A DNA stretch of 17,283 nt from JAIPEL01 sp050115795 (GCA_050115795.1 JASFPT010000062.1:1-17283); one strand, 5' to 3'. Positions 1 to 6,048 are shown, numbered from the stretch's first letter. The notes: a model not told the origin generated them from the sequence alone. Numbers and translations: made by a program.

Positions 1-1083
1 ATGAAAAAAGTTCTGGTGAATTTCCAGGCGGCCATGATTGCCGGTATGATGCCGGCAAGCCTCTGGGCGGCAAGGGACCCCTATACCTACGACGGGGACA
101 AGCTTCCCTACAAGCCGCTCAACGGCCGGAGCCTGCGGGAAATCGCCCTTGCAAAAGAGCACCACGGCAACGGACGCTTCGTCAATCCGGTGGGCATCCC
201 CCGAGAGGGGCGTTTCTGGCAGTTGCTATCCTGGAAGTTGAGCGGCAACCGGTACGCGGACGCCCTGGATCGGCAGCCGGAGATCGCGGTCACCGCCGAT
301 CTGGAAAAGATCGCGGCCCATCGGGGCGTCTCGGTCACCTTCGTGAAGCATGCCAGCGTCCTGGTCAGGGTCGGAGACCGCACCCTTCTGGTCGACCCGG
401 TCTTTGACGAAATCTTCTGGTTCATCAAAGACTTCTCGCCGCTCTCCTTCGACCCGAAATCGATCCCGGGGCCGGACCACGTATTGATTACCCACGGCCA
501 CTATGACCATCTCGACGAAGCCTCCCTGGCGACCTTTCCCGTCGGGACCCATGTCATCTCCCCCCTGGGCCACGACCGGGTCTTTGCCGGGCTTGGCCTG
601 AAAAACCGGACCCGCCTCGACTGGTTCGATACCTACACCGACAGGGACATGACCATCACGTTTCTGCCGTCCAACCACTGGACCATGCGAAACCCCTTTC
701 GGGGTCCGAACCGTTCCCTGTGGGGCGGGTACTTGATCGAAACCGCCGGTGGTCCGACGATCTACCTAACCGGGGATTCGGGCTATTTCGACGGCTTTGA
801 AGAGATCGGGCGGGACTACGACATCGACCTGGCCGTCTTTAACCTGGGCGCCTACGCCCCGCGCTGGTTCATGGCGCCGAGTCACATGAACCCGGCCGAA
901 ACGGTCAAGGCCTTCAGGGAATTAAGGGCCAAAAAACTGATGATCGTCCACTGGGGAACGTTCCGACTGGGCGACGAGCCGGTGCACTTTCCGCCCCAGG
1001 ACCTCCAGCGGGAGCTGGAAAAAGAGGGATTGTCCGATCGGCTGGTGGATTTGCGGCACGGGGAGACGGTGTTTTTAACCTGA
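1..1083 (+). CDS. NAPE-PLD-like metallo-beta-lactamase-fold hydrolase, probably exported
   Basis: A 360-residue zinc hydrolase of the metallo-beta-lactamase fold, closest in motif layout to the NAPE-PLD/UlaG-like group. The metal motif HGHYDHLD lies at residues 165-172 (H165, H167, D169, H170). Further expected ligands are H226 (SNHW), D259 (TGDSGYF) and H317 (VHWGT). The stretch around residues 283-298, with AYAPRWFM followed by H295, resembles the NAPE-PLD substrate-side segment. The first 24 residues are hydrophobic with a small-residue exit (SLWAA), so export or membrane attachment is plausible. The ATG is the very first base of the window, so neither an upstream Shine-Dalgarno nor an earlier in-frame start can be judged. 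In bacteria this family includes phospholipase-D-like and N-acyl-phosphatidylethanolamine-type hydrolases; the real substrate cannot be read from sequence. It converges on the cupin gene with only 32 bases between the two stops. Confidence 0.85.
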   Translation: MKKVLVNFQAAMIAGMMPASLWAARDPYTYDGDKLPYKPLNGRSLREIALAKEHHGNGRFVNPVGIPREGRFWQLLSWKLSGNRYADALDRQPEIAVTADLEKIAAHRGVSVTFVKHASVLVRVGDRTLLVDPVFDEIFWFIKDFSPLSFDPKSIPGPDHVLITHGHYDHLDEASLATFPVGTHVISPLGHDRVFAGLGLKNRTRLDWFDTYTDRDMTITFLPSNHWTMRNPFRGPNRSLWGGYLIETAGGPTIYLTGDSGYFDGFEEIGRDYDIDLAVFNLGAYAPRWFMAPSHMNPAETVKAFRELRAKKLMIVHWGTFRLGDEPVHFPPQDLQRELEKEGLSDRLVDLRHGETVFLT

Positions 1084-1096
1084 AATTTCAGATTTC

Positions 1097-1119
1097 ATAA
1101 AATCGCGCAGCGATTTTAT
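1097..1119. terminator. Hairpin between two convergent 3' ends
   Basis: A perfect 10-bp inverted repeat, ATAAAATCGC and GCGATTTTAT, with a GCA loop, sits between the stop of the MBL gene (1083) and the cupin, whose stop codon (1116-1118) lies in the right arm. A/T-rich stem ends on both strands make it a possible weak bidirectional terminator. A near copy lies at the 3' end of the universal stress gene (15079-15102). The stop of the MBL gene is itself part of a 10-base palindrome, TGAAATTTCA (1081-1090). Confidence 0.5.
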
Positions 1120-1436
1120 AGGTAGTCTTCCCGCACCGGTGAAAACACCTCCACCGCCACCGAATCTTCCAGCGCTTCTGCCGAGTGGAGCACCCCCCCG
1201 GCGATGCACCAACTGTCACCGGGGCCGGCTTCGATCGGCTCGCCGTCGACGGTGAACCGGAGCCGCCCGGAAAGAAGCAAACCGGTCTGCTCGTGGGGAT
1301 GCCCGTGGGCCGGCACCACGGCTCCTTTTTGGAGCCGGAATTCGCCCATCAGCGTTTTTTCGCCGTGGGCCCGAACCTTCAAATAGACGCCGTCGAGAAG
1401 ACGTCGCTCTGTTCCGTCCCCCTGTTTCTGAAACAT
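1116..1436 (-). CDS. Small single-domain cupin, KdgF-like
   Basis: A 106-residue protein made of one cupin barrel. Cupin motif 1 runs from G38 to G57 and contains H44, H46, H48, E49 and Q50 in the order HGHPHEQ, the form seen in KdgF-type cupins. Motif 2 supplies H84 in GGVLHSAEA, and the C-terminus FSPVREDYL is typical of the same small-cupin group. The family binds a divalent metal and includes sugar-lyase-product isomerases, but many members have no assigned substrate, so the function is left open. The start is well supported: AAGGAGGGG lies just before the ATG. The gene is monocistronic and divergent from the small exported protein at 1686. The 249 bases between them (1437-1685) hold only short inverted repeats (for example 1532-1548) and no promoter I would defend. 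Confidence 0.8.
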   Translation of the reverse strand: MFQKQGDGTERRLLDGVYLKVRAHGEKTLMGEFRLQKGAVVPAHGHPHEQTGLLLSGRLRFTVDGEPIEAGPGDSWCIAGGVLHSAEALEDSVAVEVFSPVREDYL

Positions 1437-1685
1437 CGCCCCTCCTTTTACCGAATTTGCCGGAGCTGCACCGGAGCAAAACTGCGGAATCGACGCTTCC
1501 GAAATCGGTTTTGAATCGGAACCCGCCCGACCGATCCATCCGGGATCGTTTTAGATACCAGGTCCCGGAGCGTTGTCAACGCAAAGGCCGCCGCTGCGGT
1601 CCCCGACCGGGTATGCTTCTTGCTTTTTCTCGGGATGCCGGTTTGCGCCGGCGTTTATTCAACGTCCATCAAACGAGGAGGAAAT

Positions 1686-1964
1686 ATGTTGCGGAATCGA
1701 AAGTTCGTCTTGTCGGTGCTGGCCGCAATGGCCCTGCTGTTGGCGGCAGCCCCGATCATGGCCGTGGAAACCACCATCACCGGGATGGTCAAGGACACCT
1801 TCGAAATCGAAGCCCAGGACGGCACGATCTATATCATCGACGAAAACGACGCCGGTTACGACCTGGTGGCCTATGCCGGAAAGGTGATGCAGGTCACCGG
1901 TGACGTGACCGAGGACGGGGACATGAAGGTCATTTCGGTCGATTCGTTCAAACCGGCGGAGTAG
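1686..1964 (+). CDS. Small exported OB-fold-like protein of unknown function
   Basis: A 92-residue protein with a clear Sec signal: basic start (LRNRK), hydrophobic core at about residues 7-22, and a likely cleavage after PIMA (residue 26). The mature part of about 66 residues is acidic and beta-rich, with alternating hydrophobic residues (TITGMV, TIYIID, KVMQVTGDV, KVISVDSF). This pattern resembles small periplasmic OB-fold proteins common in Desulfobacterota; I cannot name a family with certainty. The start is fixed by a very good Shine-Dalgarno, GAGGAGG, a few bases before the ATG; an earlier in-frame ATG at 1620 lacks one and would bury the signal peptide. It appears monocistronic. It could bind metal or ligand in the periplasm, but nothing in the sequence decides this. 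Confidence 0.75.
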   Translation: MLRNRKFVLSVLAAMALLLAAAPIMAVETTITGMVKDTFEIEAQDGTIYIIDENDAGYDLVAYAGKVMQVTGDVTEDGDMKVISVDSFKPAE

Positions 1965-1981
1965 CGCCGATCAGACCGGCG
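1965..1981 (+). terminator. Weak hairpin after the small exported gene
   Basis: Directly after the TAG stop, CGCCG and CGGCG form a 5-bp GC stem with a 7-base loop, followed by GTTTGT. The stem is short and the T-run poor, so this is only a candidate terminator. Confidence 0.3.
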
Positions 1982-2081
1982 GTTTGTCCCGAAAAATATC
2001 CCTTGCCATCGCCCGCGTGTCCGGTTGAACCGCGCCGAAACAAGGCCCTTCATCACGACGACGGCCGCCGTTTGCAGGGAA

Positions 2082-2129
2082 AAAAGCGAGGGCCGATCCC
2101 GTATTCCGGTGGGGGTCGGCCCTCGCTTT
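2082..2129 (-). terminator. Strong intrinsic terminator of the F0 operon
   Basis: Arms at 2083-2100 and 2112-2129 pair over 18 positions with a single G-T wobble and are GC-rich in the middle (GAGGGCCGA). On the minus strand the stem is followed by a run of six T (2086 down to 2081, partly inside the stem base). It lies 20 bases after the stop of the b subunit gene and marks the end of the operon, so no F1 gene can be co-transcribed from it without read-through. Confidence 0.88.
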
Positions 2130-2148
2130 CTGCAACCGGCGAATCGTT

Positions 2149-2715
2149 TTAGCTGGCGGTTCTCAGGTACAGATCGATGTAGTGTTGATTGTCGCCCTCG
2201 GTCATCTCTTCGGGTAGCCGCTTCAAGGCGATGTCCACCGCCATGTCCACCAGCTCGGCCTTGAACTTCCGTCGGGCCGTGACGATCTGGTTGTCGATGC
2301 GGCGCCGGGCCTGTTCGATCATGATGCGGCTGTGCTCCCGGGCCTCTTCGACGATCTCGTCTCGAACCCGCTCTCCTTCGGCGACGATGCGTTCGCGCAC
2401 CCGCTCCAGCCGGACCCGGCTCTCTTCCAGCTCAGCGCTGGCTTCTTTGATGCGCTGCTTCGCCCGTTCTTTCTCCTCTTCGACCCGCCGAATCTCGGCA
2501 GAGACCTCTTCCTTGCGGTCCTGGAAAAAATCGCGAAGGGGTCTTCGAAGCAGCTTTACCAGAACCACCACCAGGATCACGAAGTTGACCCAGAGCATGA
2601 CCACGTCGTAGATCGGCCGCCATCCGCCGCTTGCGGCTGCAGCCGGAACAGCGCCGCCAAGCAAAAGACCGGCGACGGCAAGCGCACCGCCGAAAAGGCG
2701 CGTCGCCCGGCTCAT
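2149..2715 (-). CDS. atpF: F0 ATP synthase subunit b (long form with N-terminal signal-like helix)
   Basis: A 188-residue peripheral-stalk subunit. Residues 8-28 form a signal-like hydrophobic helix ending in VPAAAA, a second hydrophobic helix follows at about 39-57 (VVMLWVNFVILVVVLV), and the rest to residue 170 is a charged, heptad-like helix rich in Glu, Arg and Lys that would project towards F1. This two-hydrophobic-segment form is typical of b subunits in Deltaproteobacteria, where it is normally followed by the delta subunit gene atpH. Here it is the last gene of the operon. Its ATG overlaps the stop of the b' gene by four bases (ATGA), implying translational coupling. Length and helix pattern look complete, with no sign of truncation. 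Confidence 0.92.
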   Translation of the reverse strand: MSRATRLFGGALAVAGLLLGGAVPAAAASGGWRPIYDVVMLWVNFVILVVVLVKLLRRPLRDFFQDRKEEVSAEIRRVEEEKERAKQRIKEASAELEESRVRLERVRERIVAEGERVRDEIVEEAREHSRIMIEQARRRIDNQIVTARRKFKAELVDMAVDIALKRLPEEMTEGDNQHYIDLYLRTAS

Positions 2716-3167
2716 GATGGCACCCTCCGGTCAAGGACTTTTTCCATGATGGACGCCGCTACCAGCCGCGATTCTTCCTCGAGGCTTTCTCGCGCCTTGG
2801 CAATCTGCTCGGAAACCTTCTTTGTGGCCTCCAGCTTTTCCTGCTCAATCTCGATCCGAGCGGCCTCGAAGATTTCCATCGCCTCCTGGTTCCCTTCGTT
2901 TTTCTTCGCCTCCTGGATCCGAAAGGCTTCGCTTCGAACCTTCTCCTCGGTCTTGCGGAGATCCTTTCCGATCTGATCCAGCTGCTTTCCGGCGTCGGCA
3001 ACTTCTTCTCTGAGGCGATCCATGTAGCGGTCCCGCTCGGCCATGGCGCTTCGAAGCGGCCGGAACATCACCCGGTTGATGATGAAGACAAAGAGCAGAA
3101 ACGAAACCAGCTGGACGACGAGCGTCTCGTTGATGCTGATCAACGCGATGTTGCTGACGATTTCCAT
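2712..3167 (-). CDS. atpF: F0 ATP synthase subunit b' (short form)
   Basis: A 151-residue b-type stalk subunit with one N-terminal membrane helix (about residues 10-33, ending in FIINRVMFRPL) followed by a long charged coiled-coil helix. The RPL turn after the membrane helix is the usual b/b' junction. It pairs with the longer b encoded next, so the stalk is probably a b-b' heterodimer. I chose the ATG at 3167, which has GGAG about 11 bases upstream and gives a membrane helix at the usual distance from the N-terminus. An in-frame GTG at 3242 would add 25 residues without hydrophobic character and would run through a strong RNA hairpin (3199-3239), so I reject it. The gene overlaps the b gene by four bases. 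Confidence 0.9.
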   Translation of the reverse strand: MEIVSNIALISINETLVVQLVSFLLFVFIINRVMFRPLRSAMAERDRYMDRLREEVADAGKQLDQIGKDLRKTEEKVRSEAFRIQEAKKNEGNQEAMEIFEAARIEIEQEKLEATKKVSEQIAKARESLEEESRLVAASIMEKVLDRRVPS

Positions 3168-3198
3168 CCTGTGGGTTTCTCCAGATAACCTTTCTGGT

Positions 3199-3239
3199 TC
3201 GGGGGCAGACGCCGGATCGACCGGGTCTTGCTCCCCCGA
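3199..3239 (-). promoter_or_regulatory. Intercistronic stem-loop between single-hairpin c and b'
   Basis: Outer arms TCGGGGG (3199-3205) and CCCCCGA (3233-3239) pair over 7 bp. Inside, AGAC/GTCT (3207-3210 with 3225-3228) and CCGG/CCGG (3212-3215 with 3221-3224) stack on it around a 5-base loop. It lies in the 83-base gap after the c stop, with no T-run after it, so it looks more like an mRNA 3'-end stabiliser or processing element than a full terminator. Confidence 0.6.
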
Positions 3240-3250
3240 CACATCGGGCT

Positions 3251-3499
3251 CTATACGACAAACAGCAGCAGCAGGGCGATGACCAGGGAATAAATCCCCG
3301 TCGATTCGGACACGGCCTGGCCCACCAGCATGGTCCGGGTCAGCAGACCGGCCTCTTTCGGGTTTTTCCCGATCGCCTCACAGGTTTTGGCTGCCGCCAT
3401 TCCTTCACCGACCCCGGGGCCGATGGCACCCAATCCCATCGCAATTCCGGCGCCCAGAAAGGCCGCCGCTTTGACCAGGTCCGCACCTTCGATAGCCAT
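3251..3499 (-). CDS. atpE: F0 ATP synthase subunit c, single hairpin, Na+-type ligand set with extra helix-1 carboxylate
   Basis: An 82-residue proteolipid with two membrane helices (about 8-35 and 53-80) joined by a polar loop (GKNPKEA). The glycine-rich helix 1 reads GPGVGEG, placing E32 where Ilyobacter tartaricus has Q32. Helix 2 reads GQAVSESTGIY, giving V63, E65, S66, T67 and Y70, which are the Na+-site residues of Ilyobacter c at identical numbering. E32 plus E65 is the two-carboxylate pattern described for N-type ATPase rotors, so proton use cannot be excluded. The ATG at 3499 has GGAGG five bases upstream, the best ribosome site in the operon; an earlier in-frame ATG at 3532 lies before that site and is rejected. 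Gaps of 122 and 83 bases to its neighbours each contain a strong hairpin. Confidence 0.95.
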   Translation of the reverse strand: MAIEGADLVKAAAFLGAGIAMGLGAIGPGVGEGMAAAKTCEAIGKNPKEAGLLTRTMLVGQAVSESTGIYSLVIALLLLFVV

Positions 3500-3591
3500 T
3501 GGTTCCTCCAAATTCCTTGTGGTTTGCTTCACTTCCGCAGGCCGCGAATCCTTCGGCCCGCATATCAGTATTTTCTGTTTCCCTGTTTTTC

Positions 3592-3621
3592 ATTTTCTTT
3601 TCCCGCACGGAAAAAGAAAAT
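3592..3621 (-). promoter_or_regulatory. Intercistronic stem-loop between four-hairpin c and single-hairpin c
   Basis: Thirteen-base arms at 3592-3604 and 3609-3621 pair completely in the minus-strand RNA apart from one U-G wobble, around a four-base loop (3605-3608). The stem starts at the base immediately after the stop codon of the four-hairpin c gene. It is A/U-rich with a GC cap and is not followed by a U-run. A second, bulged hairpin (GGCC...GGCC, about 3540-3558) follows in the same 122-base gap. A role in RNA processing or in setting the ratio of the two c subunits is inferred. Confidence 0.6.
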
Positions 3622-4599
3622 TTATACAACAAAAATCAGCACCAGGCTGATGACCATGGCGTAGATGGCCGTCGACTGGGATACGGCCTGGCCCACCAGC
3701 ATGATCCGCATCAGGTCACCCGCGCTCTGGAGGTTTCGGCCGACCCATCGGACCGCCCCTTCAGCCGCCATTCCGTTTCCAATGCCCGGCCCGATTCCCC
3801 CGAAGCCCGTGCAAATTCCGGCGCTGAGAAGCGCCATGGCCGCCTGCAAGGACGACGACGCCGGAAATGCTTTGAAAATCAACACAAAGCTGATCAAAAG
3901 GCCGAAAATCGAGGGGGTTTGCGCCACGGCCTGGCCCACCAACATGGTGGTGGTCACCGGCCCCACCGACTCGGGCTGCCGAGCAACGGCCTCACAGCTG
4001 GCGCCGGCGGCAAAGCCGCCTCCCATCCCGCTTCCGATGGCCGCCAGGCCGGTGCTCAACCCGGCCCCGATAAGGGCCGCCCAGGTGGGGGAAACCGGCT
4101 CCCGGCCAAAATCGAGAAACATGAGAATGAGCGACACAACCATGGCAAAAATGGCCGGCGTCTGGCATACCGCCGATCCGATCAGCATGTTGGTGGTGAG
4201 GCGTCCGGCCATCTGCGGCTGCCGCATCTGCCCGAGGCAGGCCTGGCCCCCCGGAAAACCGGAGCCGATACCCGATCCAATCGCGCCAAACCCCATGCAG
4301 AGGCCGGCGCCGAACAGCGCCGCGGCCTCCAGGAGGCTGGGGGCTGCCGGCACATCGAGAAAAAGGAGCAAAATGGCGATGACCAACGCAAAAATGGAGG
4401 CCGACTCGGCAACGGCCTGCCCCACCAACATCGACTTGAGAATGTCTCCAGAAAGATCCGCGTTTCGCGAGACGGCAAAACTCGCCTGCGCGGCGGTATA
4501 CCCCTCTCCAATGGCGGCGCCGATCGCGCCCATCCCCATTGCGATGCCGCTGCCGGAATAAGCTGCCAGGCGGACCCAGGTTTCTACGTCGTAAGCCAT
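3622..4599 (-). CDS. Four-hairpin F0 c-type rotor subunit with only one intact carboxylate site
   Basis: A 325-residue proteolipid of four fused c-type hairpins, eight predicted membrane helices. The helix-2 key positions fall at residues 65, 146, 227 and 308, and the helix-1 positions at 32, 113, 194 and 275, so the repeat is exactly 81 residues. Hairpin 1 has E32 and E65 (AVAESASIF). Hairpins 2, 3 and 4 have S113/Q146, G194/Q227 and N275/Q308, so three of four ion sites have lost the carboxylate. Hairpin 4 keeps S309, T310 and Y313 of the Na+-type set despite Q308. Multi-hairpin c subunits with lost sites are known from V-type ATPases, archaea and Acetobacterium woodii (two hairpins). I start at ATG 4599, two bases after the a-subunit stop; the frame stays open to 5190 but only as a shadow of the a gene. 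Its Shine-Dalgarno (CAGG, 10 bases upstream) is weaker than that of the next gene. Confidence 0.92.
   Translation of the reverse strand: MAYDVETWVRLAAYSGSGIAMGMGAIGAAIGEGYTAAQASFAVSRNADLSGDILKSMLVGQAVAESASIFALVIAILLLFLDVPAAPSLLEAAALFGAGLCMGFGAIGSGIGSGFPGGQACLGQMRQPQMAGRLTTNMLIGSAVCQTPAIFAMVVSLILMFLDFGREPVSPTWAALIGAGLSTGLAAIGSGMGGGFAAGASCEAVARQPESVGPVTTTMLVGQAVAQTPSIFGLLISFVLIFKAFPASSSLQAAMALLSAGICTGFGGIGPGIGNGMAAEGAVRWVGRNLQSAGDLMRIMLVGQAVSQSTAIYAMVISLVLIFVV
3622..4599 (-). repeat. Four tandem 81-residue (243-bp) c-hairpin units
   Basis: Units occupy 4357-4599 (hairpin 1), 4114-4356 (2), 3871-4113 (3) and 3622-3870 (4, including the stop). Each contains GAG-type glycine motif, a polar loop and an ML(V/I)G(Q/S)AV helix-2 motif in the same register. 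The units are well diverged in DNA, so the duplication is old. Hairpin 4 and the separate single-hairpin gene are the most alike: 21 identical bases at 3683-3703 and 3312-3332, and both end in FVV-stop. Confidence 0.85.
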
Positions 4600-4601
4600 G
4601 G

Positions 4602-5276
4602 TTATTTGACCTGAACCGATATATAAACCACCGTTAACATGGTAAACACAAACGCCTGCACCGCTCCGACGAACAATCCGAAAAAGGCGTTGAGAAACGG
4701 CGGCAAGACGATGTTGTAGACCAGGTACGACACCACCAAGATAATGATGGATCCCCCCATGATGTTTCCAAAAAGCCGGAATGAAATCGATACGATCTTG
4801 GCAAATTCTCCGATGAGATTCAGCGGCATCATGAAAAAAATCGGCTCGAAATACTCCTTGATATAGGCCTTGAATCCCTTGGATTTGATGCCCGCAGCGT
4901 GTGCGATCACAAACCCCATGATGCCGAGGCTCAGGGGCGTGTTCAGGTCCTTGGTCGGCTCGTGCAGGTGGGGGATCATGCCGATCCAGTTGCCAACGAT
5001 CAAAAACAGGAAAAGCGCACAAATCATGGGCGCGTATTTTCGCGCCATCTGTTTGTCCAGGGCATCTTCGGTCAGCCCGTAGAGGGTGGATACGATCATC
5101 TCCCCGAACAGCTGGAGGGTGCCGGGCAGCCGCTCCTGCTTCCGGGCCGCAAAAAACCCGAAAACGACGAGCACGGCGATGACGATCCACGCCATGAAAA
5201 TCGCTTCGAGGTTGAAGGTCAGGGTGTACCCGTCGAGGGGGATCAGCAGTTGGTGGATTCTCCCGAGATCTTCCAT
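4602..5276 (-). CDS. atpB: F0 ATP synthase subunit a
   Basis: A 224-residue membrane stator subunit that forms the ion half-channels against the c ring. The essential arginine is R167 in SISFRLFGN, and Q207 in GAVQAFVF matches the conserved glutamine of the last helix. Other family marks are GNWIGMIPHLHEPTKDLNTPLSL (residues 96-118, in shorter pieces GNWIGMIP and DLNTPLSL) and five to six hydrophobic helices. It is shorter than the E. coli subunit (271) but normal for this bacterial group. The ATG at 5276 has AAAGG about seven bases upstream inside the end of the atpI-like gene, with one base between that gene's stop and this start; longer in-frame starts would overlap atpI heavily. The four-hairpin c gene follows after two bases, so the two are likely translationally coupled. 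Confidence 0.96.
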   Translation of the reverse strand: MEDLGRIHQLLIPLDGYTLTFNLEAIFMAWIVIAVLVVFGFFAARKQERLPGTLQLFGEMIVSTLYGLTEDALDKQMARKYAPMICALFLFLIVGNWIGMIPHLHEPTKDLNTPLSLGIMGFVIAHAAGIKSKGFKAYIKEYFEPIFFMMPLNLIGEFAKIVSISFRLFGNIMGGSIIILVVSYLVYNIVLPPFLNAFFGLFVGAVQAFVFTMLTVVYISVQVK

Positions 5277-5277
5277 A

Positions 5278-5664
5278 TCAGGCCTTTTTCCCGTGACGAA
5301 GGCGAAGTGCTGCGGCGATGTGGTCCGCCATGATAACGACCTGTACCATGAACATGCCCACCACGGTTGCCGCCGGGTGAAAGGCTTCGTAGCGGATTGC
5401 CAGAACCAGGGGAACGGCAAGAATCGCATATCGAAACCCGATGGACCCGAAGGAGACCGCAATCGAGGTGTTTCGGGTCCGCCCCAACCGAAGCGGAAGC
5501 GTCTCGCCCATGAGGACGAAATTCAGGATGCTGAACAGGGAGCCGAGCACCAGCCCCTTTGCCGCCGAGGGGAGCCCAAAAAAGATCAAAACGAGGGCCG
5601 CCGGGATGACGATCCCCATAACCGCAGAGCCGTATCGCTTTTGGGCTGCCCTAATCTCGTCCAT
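5278..5664 (-). CDS. atpI: ATP synthase subunit I (AtpI-like) membrane protein
   Basis: A 128-residue hydrophobic protein with four predicted membrane helices (about 15-32, 38-56, 75-95 and 97-118). Its size, topology and place immediately before atpB fit the ATP synthase I-chain family, which helps assemble the c ring and has been linked to Mg2+ supply. The ATG at 5664 is preceded by AAGGAGGT at about 13 bases, rather long but the only good ribosome site; the frame stays open upstream to 5757 only as a shadow of the preceding gene. It overlaps the atpZ-like gene by 14 bases and ends one base before atpB. Family assignment rests on context and topology more than on sequence motifs. Confidence 0.75.
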   Translation of the reverse strand: MDEIRAAQKRYGSAVMGIVIPAALVLIFFGLPSAAKGLVLGSLFSILNFVLMGETLPLRLGRTRNTSIAVSFGSIGFRYAILAVPLVLAIRYEAFHPAATVVGMFMVQVVIMADHIAAALRLRHGKKA

Positions 5665-5929
5665 CGTCGCTGTCGGGACCTCCTTGTTCGCGCTTGCTTT
5701 CTTTTTCCCGGAAGATTTCCATGATCTGCCGGTAGGCCACGTTGGCGCCCCCGACAACGCCCAGAAGGGTGAATATCGTAATGAACACCCCGCGGGTTTT
5801 CAGCCAGCCGTCAAGCCAATACCCGACGAAGAAGCAGAAAACAATGCAGCCGGCCATGGTCAGGCCGAGCTGCATGACAATCGTGAGATTTTCCGCCCAG
5901 GGCCGGTTTTTCTTGTAGTCGAAAACCAT
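5651..5929 (-). CDS. atpZ: AtpZ/AtpI-family small membrane protein, first gene of the F0 operon
   Basis: A 92-residue protein with two membrane helices (about 16-37 and 46-66) bracketing a short loop with GYWLDGWLKTRG, followed by a charged tail (REKESKREQGG). This is the layout of the AtpZ/AtpI family (also AtpQ in N-type ATPase operons), small proteins that precede atpB and are thought to assist c-ring assembly or divalent cation supply. The ATG at 5929 has no clear Shine-Dalgarno, yet no better start is available. A good promoter (5987-6014) lies about 60 bases upstream. It overlaps the next gene by 14 bases, so the operon start is compact. Confidence 0.75.
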   Translation of the reverse strand: MVFDYKKNRPWAENLTIVMQLGLTMAGCIVFCFFVGYWLDGWLKTRGVFITIFTLLGVVGGANVAYRQIMEIFREKESKREQGGPDSDDGRD

Positions 5930-5986
5930 AAGGCGAGCAGGGCTTCTGATGGCCGCGGTTGCCTGGCGCTTTCCGAGAAATCGTTA

Positions 5987-6014
5987 GGTATCAAACGGCC
6001 AGTTTTCATGTCAA
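5987..6014 (-). promoter_or_regulatory. Sigma70-type promoter of the F0 operon
   Basis: On the minus strand TTGACA (6014-6009), a perfect -35 box, is followed after 16 bases by GATACC (5992-5987), a weaker -10. Transcription would start near 5980, leaving a leader of about 50 bases before the first gene. Confidence 0.5.
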
Positions 6015-6048
6015 CAAAGAAAACGGGGCGGTGTGATTTTCTAGGCGC

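Noticed and set aside
3168..3242. GTG start at 3242 for the b' subunit
   Set aside because: It adds 25 polar residues, lacks a good ribosome site and places the coding region across a strong hairpin; ATG 3167 fits the family.
3499..4614. Long + strand open frames (up to 371 codons) opposite the c genes
   Set aside because: They lie entirely antisense to strongly conserved proteolipid genes, have low-complexity, Arg/Gly/His-rich translations and no ribosome sites; they are frame shadows of GC-rich repeats.
3622..5190. A possible fusion of the a subunit region to the four-hairpin c (open frame of 522 codons)
   Set aside because: The upstream 197 codons are the wrong frame of atpB; subunit a is intact in its own frame and stops two bases before the c start.
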